DNA of 64,000 nucleotides from Cyrtodaria siliqua. Lineage: Eukaryota; Mollusca; Bivalvia; Adapedonta; Hiatellidae. Location: the NCBI GenBank assembly GCA_037043455.1, contig JAWPHD010000137.1, positions 124,001 through 188,000 of the forward strand, written 5' to 3'. Positions 56,260 through 64,000 of this stretch are shown here, in pieces (the stretch's first letter is position 1; every line of letters starts with the position of its first letter). The translations under genes were made by a program, and so were the position numbers. The notes below the pieces were generated by a model. It was not told where the DNA came from. It searched no databases and was given only the letters and a program-made list of their open reading frames with translations.

Positions 56260-57010
56260 TTATCCCCCGACGAAGTCGGAGGAATATAGTTTGTACGTCA
56301 TTCCGTCTGTTACAATTTTCATGTCCGCTGCATAACTCGCACATGCATGGATGGATTTTTAAATAAATTGGCACATGTTCTCATCTCATCGAGACTACGT
56401 GCAGAACCCAACACCCGGGTCTGTTTCTTAAAGGTCAAGGTCATAAAGGTCATATACTCATTCGTCCGTTACAAGTTTCGTGTCCGCTGCATAACTCTCA
56501 CATGCATGGACGGATTTTGAAATCAATTGACACATATACTCATGTCATCAATCCAACAACCGGATCTGTTTCATCAAGGTCAAGGTAATACAGGTCATCA
56601 TAAATGTTATATTCTTCTTAGATGCATATAATAAGGTATATTTCGTGTCCGCACCATAACTTGTCCATGCATGGAGGGATTTTGAAATGAATTGGCACAA
56701 ATACTCATCACATCGAGACGACGTGCAGAACCCAACCAAAACCCGATCCGTATCTTCATGGTCAAGGTCATAAAGGTCATATACCTTTTGTAGGTGCCTT
56801 TAATAAGGTAGTTTGTGTTCTCTCTCCATAACTCTCACGTTTGCAGGGATTTTGTAATGAATTGACACAAATACTCAACCCATCAAACATCATGGAGACC
56901 TCCGTGCCCTCCCCATACCCCTAAAATATATTTGTTTACTTTTTATTATTTTATTATCCCCAACGAAGAGGGATATAGAGTTGGCGTTGTCCGTCCGTCC
57001 GTTCGTCCGT
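56260..57010. repeat. Four-unit ~160-170-bp tandem array
   Basis: Units carry GTGTCCGCTGCATAACTC, CATGCATGGA.GGATTTTGAA, ATACTCAT and GGTCAAGGTCATAAAGGTCA. The array is preceded by TATCCCCCGACGAAGTCGGA and ends with TTATCCCCAACGAAGAGGGA and a CCGTCCGTCCG tract. Confidence 0.8.
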
Positions 57011-58600
57011 CATGGTTTACTACGGACAATCATAAAAGAAAATTGTTACACTAAATGTCAAGCTGCATTAATCTATCTCGAAATAAATTCAAATTGGTGT
57101 TACTGGCCTTATTATTGTTTCACTTATGAGAATATTATGCAATGACTGTTTTTTAGAAATGATTTCTTTGTGCGATGTAAATGAGGGAACCCGGATATGC
57201 ACGTGTATTTCATAACACCAATGTGGAATGCACTAAATCCAGATATGCACGTAAAAACTAGTAAATGTCGACTCGTTTTATGGATTATATTATATTTTGT
57301 CCAAAATGCCTCCAATGGATTTGTTTTGTGGTGCGTTTTCATTTCGTGAATATGTAATTTGATACGTGTTTGGTTCAGCTATTCTACAGTTAACATATAG
57401 CAATTCAATGAACAACGTATCTCCTTTGTGTGTCATGTGAAGTATTATGACAACTGCATGCATAATACAAAGTCAATCTTTGTATGGTTGATTACATATT
57501 ATTGTTATCTGAATTTGAGATTTTAATCTATCCCCGCTGCTACCTTCGGGTGCTAGCCTATGTTTTTCACAGGAAGTAAACGGTTCCCTGCTCAAAACTG
57601 AACCGGAAGTAACCGGTTACATGCACAACACTTGAAGGAATCGTCCACTTCTGGAGATAAGTGTTGACAGGTTGGTATCGATTTATTTAAATTGAGATTC
57701 CAAGACCATTCACTTTTTTTTAATGAAACAATGTAGTTTTCATATTGTCAATATGCGTGTTTCATATTTTTGTCAGTAAATCTATATGAGATTAAATTAA
57801 AACATATACATGTTTCAATTTCATTTACCTTCGCTAAACTATGGATTCTTCGGAATATTTGCGAAGCTGCGATTTCAAATCAGTATTTGCTATTTTATGT
57901 CAAATGATTCAGTATTTGTCGTTTTGTTTTAAATCAATGTAATTATGTTTCATATATCAATGCTTTTACATTTTATAAATCGATGGGAAGATGAACTTCA
58001 CAGGCTTATTCCCTGACATGTTTATTCCTCCCCATGTGGTTGCCGGGGTAGAATACAACCACTACAAATCACGCTAGAGGCAGAGGGGTAGATGGAGTGT
58101 CTACAATAGAATTCGCAGCAACTCTGCAGGTTAGAAGGTTCTAGGCCCATTCTCCATATTTTATCTAGATGTACTTGTCAAGTTCATCCCTGTTTGGCGC
58201 CATATAACCCTTCTTGTGTTAGTGCACAGTAAAACCCCAATTCAATTCGTTTATTCCTGTCAGGCACCATATAACACTCCGTGTGTTGGTACCCTATAAC
58301 ACACAGTTCAATTCACTTGCATGTTTAAGAAATCAATGTTTGTTATTATGTTAAATCAATCGAAATCATTATTTTAAATAAATCAGTATTTGCTATTTTA
58401 TGTCAAATGAATCAGTATTTGTCATTTCATCATAAATCAATGTTATTACATTTAATACATGTTCTTATGTAAATAAAACCGTTTTCTTGAAAAAAAAGTG
58501 TAGTTTCAACATCTCTTACCCACACACCACTTTTACATCTATTTAAAAAGGCAAGCCGTTCCTTTTAGAAGGCAACTTTATTTTTCCACTTCACTCACAA
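57011..58600. other. Intergenic, no gene recognised
   Basis: A few related AT-rich phrases recur (AATCAGTATTTGCTATTTTATGTCAAATGA at 57880 and 58382). No gene was seen. Confidence 0.4.
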
Positions 58601-58604
58601 ATAT

Positions 58605-59335
58605 AACAAGAGGACCATGAGGGCCTGTAGCGCTCTACTGATTGGTTTTAGTTCACCTGAGCTGAAGGCTGAAGTGAGCTATTGTGACCGCTTTTTGAAC
58701 GTCGTCCATCCATTAACTTTTTTCAAACAATTTCTCTTCAGAAACTGCTTGGGCGATTTTGACTTCATATGAATGACCCTTAGGTAATTGGATTGGAAGG
58801 TTGTTAAAATTAGTTCAACACGTCATCCAAGATGGCGACCATTTCTAAAAATAGCTAAAATCTTATAAAAATATCTGCTCAAGAACCACTGGACGATTTC
58901 AAATTTTAAAGAAATAATCTTTGTAGCCAGGACTATCAAGTTTGTTCACATGATGTCCCCGTGGTTAAAATGACTGCATTATGGAGGTCCAACGTTTCAA
59001 TCTCATGATTCTACATGTTTTACGATTTTCATATATAACCCTATGTAAATACACGTGATTCTAGAATGGGGTCATCAATTGAACAATCCAAACAGGAAAC
59101 GATAATAAAAATGAATATTAAAAGGAAAATATAGCTCCAGTGGGATTTGAACCCACGGCCTTAGCTTCCCAGTGTACAAGAAGTAATTTAAAGATTTTTC
59201 TATGGCGGCCTTCTTGGATGTTGTGTTTACCTAATTTTAACAAATTTGAAAAACATTCACTTAAGGATCATCCATGTGAAGTTGGTCAAATTGACCAAGC
59301 TGTTTCTGAAAAGAAGATTTTTTAAAACATTTTCC
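58605..59335. repeat. Repeat block with family end motif and tRNA-like insert
   Basis: The block begins with ACAAGAGGACCATGAGGGCC and TTCACCTGAGCTGAAGGCTG. At 59135-59180 the minus strand has a tRNA-like 3' half (GGGAAGCTAAGGCCGTGGGT then TCAAATCCCACTGGAG), a truncated SINE or tRNA relic. Confidence 0.55.
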
Positions 59336-59339
59336 TATG

Positions 59340-61679
59340 TAAATCTTTGTTAAACATGTGACCTCTGAGGTGGGGCCAAATGTGACCCCAGGATCACCAT
59401 TTGAACAGACGTGGTGGAGGACTATAAGCTTATAGTAAATGCAAAATATTAAACCTCTGGCTCTTGTAGTTTCAGAGAAGAAGATTGTTTTTAAGTATTT
59501 CCCTATAGAAGTCTATAAAAAAAATGTGACACCTGGGGCGGGGCCAATGTGACCCCCAGGGTCTTTATCTGAACAAACTTGGTAGAGGACCATACGCTTA
59601 TAGTAAAACCTCTGGCTCTGGTAGTCTCAGAGAATATATTTTTTGTTTTTCCCTATACAGATCAATGTAAAACATGGGGCGGGGATAAATGTGACCCAGG
59701 GTCACAATTGAACAAACTTGGTAAAGGACCATAAGCTTATAGTAAATGCAAAATATTAAATCTCTGGCACTTGTAGTTTCGGAGAAGATTGTTTTTGTTT
59801 TTTCCCCTATATAAGTCTGTGTAAAACTGTGACAACAGGACGGGGCCAAATTTGACCCCAGAATCACCAGTTGAACAAACTTAGTAGAGGACCATAAGTT
59901 GATGCTACATGTAGTACATGAGAGCTCTGTGTCTTGTGGCTTCCGAGAAGAAGATATTTTAATGTTTGTTCTATATAAGTCTATTGAAAACATGTAAAAT
60001 CTCAATATACACACCTTTGACCCCTGGCACGGTCATTTTTAACCTCTGGGACTTCATTTGAACAACATTGATAGTAAAGGCGTTTGCGATTATATTAAAA
60101 GAAAAACTGTCGTAATCTGTCCTGCAGTTCTTGAGAAGAAGATGTTTAAAGTTTGTCTCTGTAGGTGATCTAATAAGTATGGATGCAAGATAAATAACAC
60201 TTACATTTTATTTTTTTTATCTTAACAAACTGTTCTAAAACCTTTAAACATCGTAAAGAACAAGACTATTTTTTGAAAATTGTATGTAGTTTGCACTTAA
60301 AGGTGTTTGTTTAACAAAATGAAAAAAAAAGACAGTCCATTTCCCCCTATCTTGACTTTTAATGATTCAAGCATGGGTGTTGGAAGCAGGTAATCTGGAT
60401 GTCAGAATGCCTAGATGCATGCACGATTTATATAGTAGTTATGGAGACAAACTGAGCCTACTATAAGCATGTAAAGGTCAGCTTTGTCAGAATAGGGATG
60501 TAAAATGTTGAAGACTTTATTTAGAGGACCATATGAGAAAGTTACATAACAAATATCAGACCTCTAGTTCTTGTAGTTCTGTAGAAGAAGATTTTGTTAA
60601 TGGTTTTCCCTATATAACTCTATGTAGAACAATTGACTCTGTGGCGGGGCCATTTATGACCCCCAGGGTCATCATCTGAACAAATGTGGTAGAGGACCAT
60701 AAGACAATGCTACATACAATATATCAGACCTCTAGTTCCTGTAGTTTCAATGAAGAAGAATTTTTAGGGTTTTCCCTACATAACTCGGGGCCATTTATGA
60801 CCTCATTGGTCATCATTTGAACAAACATGGCACAGGATCATATTAAGACAATGCTGTATGAAAAATATCAGACCTCTAGGTCTTGTAGTTTCGGAGAGAA
60901 AGATTTTTAAAAGTTTCCCCTATATAACTCTTTGTAAAATATAAGACCACCGGGGCAGGGCCATTTATGACTCCAGGGTCTTCATTTTAACAAACTTGAT
61001 AGAGGACCATAAGACAATGCTACATGCAAAATATCAGACCTCTAGGTCTTGCGGTTTCGGAAAAAAAGATTTTCTATATTTGTTTCAATAAAACTGATAA
61101 GCCCCAGGGCGGGCCAGATTTTCTCCTTATGCCACAATTTGAACAAATTTGAGAGAGGACCTTATACGGAAGCTTCGGACTAAATGGTCAAAATCTGTTA
61201 AGTGTTTTCAGACAAGTTGTTTGAAGAAAATGTTAAAAAGTGAACATGTGACCCCGGGGCGGGGCCATTTATGACCCGGGGTCATCATTTGAATAAACTT
61301 GGTAGAGAACCATAAGACATTGCTACATACTAAATATCAGACCTCTAGTTCTTCTAGTTTCGAAGAAGAATACTTTTTAAAAATGTTTCCTATATTACTC
61401 TATGTAAAATTTGTGACCCCCGGGGCAAGGCCATTTATAGCCCCAGGGTCATCATTGACCCCAGGGTCATCATTTGAACAAACTTAGCAGAAGTCCATAA
61501 GATAATGCTACATAAAAAATATCAGACCTCTAGTTCTTGTAGTTTCGAAGAATACTTTTTAAAAGTTTTTCCTATATTACTCTATGTAAAATATGTGACC
61601 CCCGGGGCGAGGCCATTTATGACTTCAGGGTCATCATTTGAACAAACTTGGCAGAGGACTATAAGACAATGCTATGTAT
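59340..61679. repeat. ~166-bp satellite array, first part
   Basis: Units contain GACCCCAGGGTCATCATTTG, AACAAACTTGGTAGAGGACC, ATAAGACAATGCTACATACA, AAATATCAGACCTCTAGTTC and TTTTCCCTATATAACTCTAT. The phrase GAGGACCATAA and its variants recur from 59407 on, at roughly 150-190 bp spacing with one larger irregular gap (about 60000-60480). Confidence 0.85.
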
Positions 61680-61822
61680 AAATTATCACTCTCCGTTTTT
61701 CATATCACACCTGATATCATCCCGATAATTCAATATCAATACCGAGGTCCGTAGGACCGAGGTATTGATATTGTTCGAGGGATGATATCAGTTGTGATGT
61801 GGGAAAAGGAGAGTTGTAATTT
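61680..61822. repeat. 143-bp foldback hairpin
   Basis: The block is an imperfect palindrome centred at 61752. It runs from AAATTATCACTCTCC to GGAGAGTTGTAATTT. Inner arms are CTGATATCATCCC/GGGATGATATCAG and CAATATCAATACC/GGTATTGATATTG, and the tip is GGTCC-GTA-GGACC. Confidence 0.85.
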
Positions 61823-62345
61823 ATTTATCATTAAACTTGAGTAGAGTCTACTGGAAAAAGAGCAAAATTTAAAAAAATGTATTATTTATTTTATGTTTCA
61901 TTATCGATTTTGGAAATGTTATTAACCAAGCGCTCGATTCGGGTATGTTTTTGCTTAATAACTTTCTTTATATTTAACTTTGTTTCTTAGTAAAGCGCGC
62001 ATTCCCCTACAAAGTGAACATTTTTCTCTACCGTAAACGGGTAATTCGATTCATATAATACGCTTTTTTAGACTAGCCCTCCCAAAGTATTGGAAACGAA
62101 AGAAAGCGTACATGACCGTGAAAAATGGGAAGGGCTAATATCATAACGTACTGGAGGAAAGGGCTCATTCTGTAGAAGGATGTGCACTTTAGTAGAACAA
62201 ATTTTGTTAAATATTAAGAAAGAAATTCAGCAAAAACATACCTGAATTAACGGGAATGAAATTTAAACAGACGTTAAATACGGCCTGCATGTTAATGACG
62301 TCAGTGAATTAATGGTTATTGACGTCACTTACTTCCGGATATCAT
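61823..62345. mobile_element. Interior of a foldback insertion in the satellite
   Basis: This non-satellite sequence separates the two foldback structures and interrupts the array, which resumes near 62470. GACGTCA occurs twice at 62297-62325. There is no open frame of note. Confidence 0.55.
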
Positions 62346-62392
62346 CCCGCATAGGTTATCACCCGTAAATCGCGGGTGATAACCTGTGCGGG
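62346..62392. repeat. 20-bp-arm hairpin at insertion end
   Basis: CCCGCATAGGTTATCACCCG pairs with CGGGTGATAACCTGTGCGGG across a 7-base loop with one mismatch. Confidence 0.85.
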
Positions 62393-62469
62393 AAGATATG
62401 GATTGCACATCATGTGTCATATCAGGTGGTACAAAAACGACGTATCAGGGATAATAACACTATAGTTTA

Positions 62470-64000
62470 ATGATAAATACAAAATATCAATAGGTCTTGT
62501 AGTTTCGGAGAAGAAGAGTTTTAAAGGTTTTCCCTAAATAACTCTACGTAAAACATGTGACCCTGGGTAGGGGCCATTTATGACCCCAAGGGATCACCTT
62601 TTCAGTATTTATTGGTAAAGGACCATAAAATAATGCTACATACAAATATCATTTGAATAAACATGGTAGAGGACCATAACACAATGCTACATACAAAATA
62701 TCAGACCTCTAAGTCTTGTAGTTAAGAAAAATAGATTTTTTTCATTTGTTTTCCTATATTACTCTATTTAAAACATGTGACCCCGAGGAGAGGCCATTTA
62801 TGACTCCAGGGTCATCATTTGAACAAACATGATAGAAGACCATAAGACACGGCTACATACAAAATATCAGACCTATATGTCTTGTAGTTTCGGAGAAGAT
62901 TTTTTTAAGGTTTTCACTACATACCTCTATGTAAAGCATGTGACCCCGGGGCGGGGCCATCTATGACCCCAGGGTTATCATTTGAACAAACTGAGCAGAA
63001 GACCATAAAATAATGCTACATACAAAATATCAGACCTCTAGTTTGTGTAGTTCTGTAGAAGAAGATTTTGTTAAAGGTTTTCCCTATATACCTCTATGTA
63101 AAACAATTGACCCTGTGACGGGGCCATTTATGACCCCAGGGTCATCATCTGAACAAATATGGTAGAGGACCATAACACAATGCTACATACAAAATATCAG
63201 ACCTCTAGTTCTTGTAGTTTCGAAGAAGAAGAATTTTTTTTAAGGTTTTCCCTCCATAACTCTATGTAAAACATGAAATCCCCGGGGCGGGGACATTTAT
63301 GACCCCAGGTTCATTATTTGAACAAACTTGGTAGAGGACCATAAGACAATGTTACATAAAAAACATCAGACTTGTAGTTTCGAAGAATATTTCTTTAACG
63401 TTTTCCCTATATACCTCTATGTAAATAATGTGATCCCCGAGGCGGGGCCATGTATGACCCCAGGGTCATCATTTAAAGAAACTTGGCAGAGGACCATAAG
63501 ACTGCTACATACAACAATATATCAGACCTCTAGATGTTGGAGTTTCGGAGAAGAAAATGTGTTTAAGGTTTTACCTATATACCTCTATGTAAAGCATGTG
63601 ATCCTCGGGGCTGGGGCATTTATGACCACAGAGTCATCATTCGACCTAACTTGGCAGAGGACCACAAAACAATGCTACATACAAATTATCGGACCTCTAG
63701 TTCTGGTAGTTTCGAAGAGAAAGATTTGTAAAGGTTTTCCCTATATAACTCTACGTAAAACATGTGACCCTGGAGCGGAGCCATTTAAGCCCCCAGGGTC
63801 ATCATTTGAACAAACTTGGTAGAGGACGATAAAACAATGCTATGTACAAAATATTAGACCTCTAGTTCTTGTAGTTTCAGGGAAGGAGATGTTTTAATGT
63901 TTTCCTTGTATAACTCTATGTAAAACAGGTGACCCCGGGGCGGGGCCATTAATGACCCCCAAGGGATCACGTTTTCAGTATTTATTGGTAGAGGACCATA
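62470..64000. repeat. ~166-bp satellite array, second part (runs off the window)
   Basis: The phrase GAGGACCATAA or its variant occurs at 62669, 62834, 62998, 63164, 63335, 63489, 63655, 63822 and 63989, giving steps of 154-171 bp with most at 164-167. The 164-codon open frame at 63328-63822 only reads through three units and is not a gene. Confidence 0.9.

Noticed and set aside
59135..59187. Minus-strand tRNA-like sequence as a tRNA gene
   Set aside because: Only the 3' half (T-arm side) is present; the 5' half is missing, so it is a relic.
63328..63822. 164-residue open frame as a gene
   Set aside because: It reads through three units of the 166-bp satellite; its protein repeats have the same period and no domain.
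59340..64000. Direct repeats as a CRISPR array
   Set aside because: The units are ~166 bp, head-to-tail and without unique spacers; the window is eukaryotic.

Overview
This is eukaryotic, AT-rich, repeat-dense genomic DNA with no complete host gene that I can recognise. It is most likely from a mollusc, probably a bivalve. The reasons are indirect: many tRNA-derived SINE copies, palindromic MITEs, tandem arrays with a ~160-170 bp unit, recurrent end sequences of the type AAGAGGCCCAAGAGGGCC, and RT fragments of a kind I associate with marine invertebrates. The species call is inference.

The central feature is one complete insertion of a Polinton/Maverick element, a self-synthesising, virus-like DNA transposon, at 11703-24111 (12.4 kb). 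It has 192-bp terminal inverted repeats (6 mismatches, no gaps by eye), canonical AG...CT ends and a 6-bp target duplication, CATATG. From left to right it carries: protein-primed DNA polymerase B (-), a small unknown ORF (-), a zinc-ribbon/VLTF3-like factor (+), a small hydrophobic protein (-), a long conserved Polinton structural-type protein (-), an FtsK/A32-type packaging ATPase (+), a coiled-coil fibre-like protein (+), a capsid locus (+), a glycine-rich pVI/pX-like protein (+), an adenain-like cysteine protease (+), a parvovirus-type phospholipase A2 domain protein (+) and a chromodomain integrase (+).

The copy is defective. PolB has an in-frame stop, several frameshifts, a loss of the ExoII motif and a 3' end cut off exactly at the TIR. 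The capsid locus is an internal-deletion fusion of the start of one capsid gene (penton-like) to the last third of the major capsid gene. Most other genes carry one to three lesions. Only the ATPase, the PLA2-domain ORF and the integrase domain are uninterrupted. Nine gene starts on both strands share an A/T-rich element that begins with TCT 16-19 bp before the ATG and runs into a TATA-rich block. GC-rich or strong hairpins lie just after stop codons where no same-strand gene follows, so the element seems to keep a compact virus-like promoter/terminator code.

The flanks (1-11702 and 24112-64000) hold decayed transposons and satellites: two related RT fragments (1115-1386, 27050-27200), a non-LTR RT remnant (25760-26235), at least five SINE-type copies, MITEs with visible inverted ends (11148-11489, 50735-51384, 55910-56174), a near-perfect 88-bp-arm palindrome (28126-28315), a 5-kb segment bounded by inverted minisatellite arrays (34950-35250 and 40200-40710), a CpG-rich island made of a degenerate CGCCG repeat (41170-41935), and several ~160-bp tandem arrays. 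The last array fills 59340-64000 and is itself interrupted by a foldback insertion. All alignments and identities were made by eye; no search was run.
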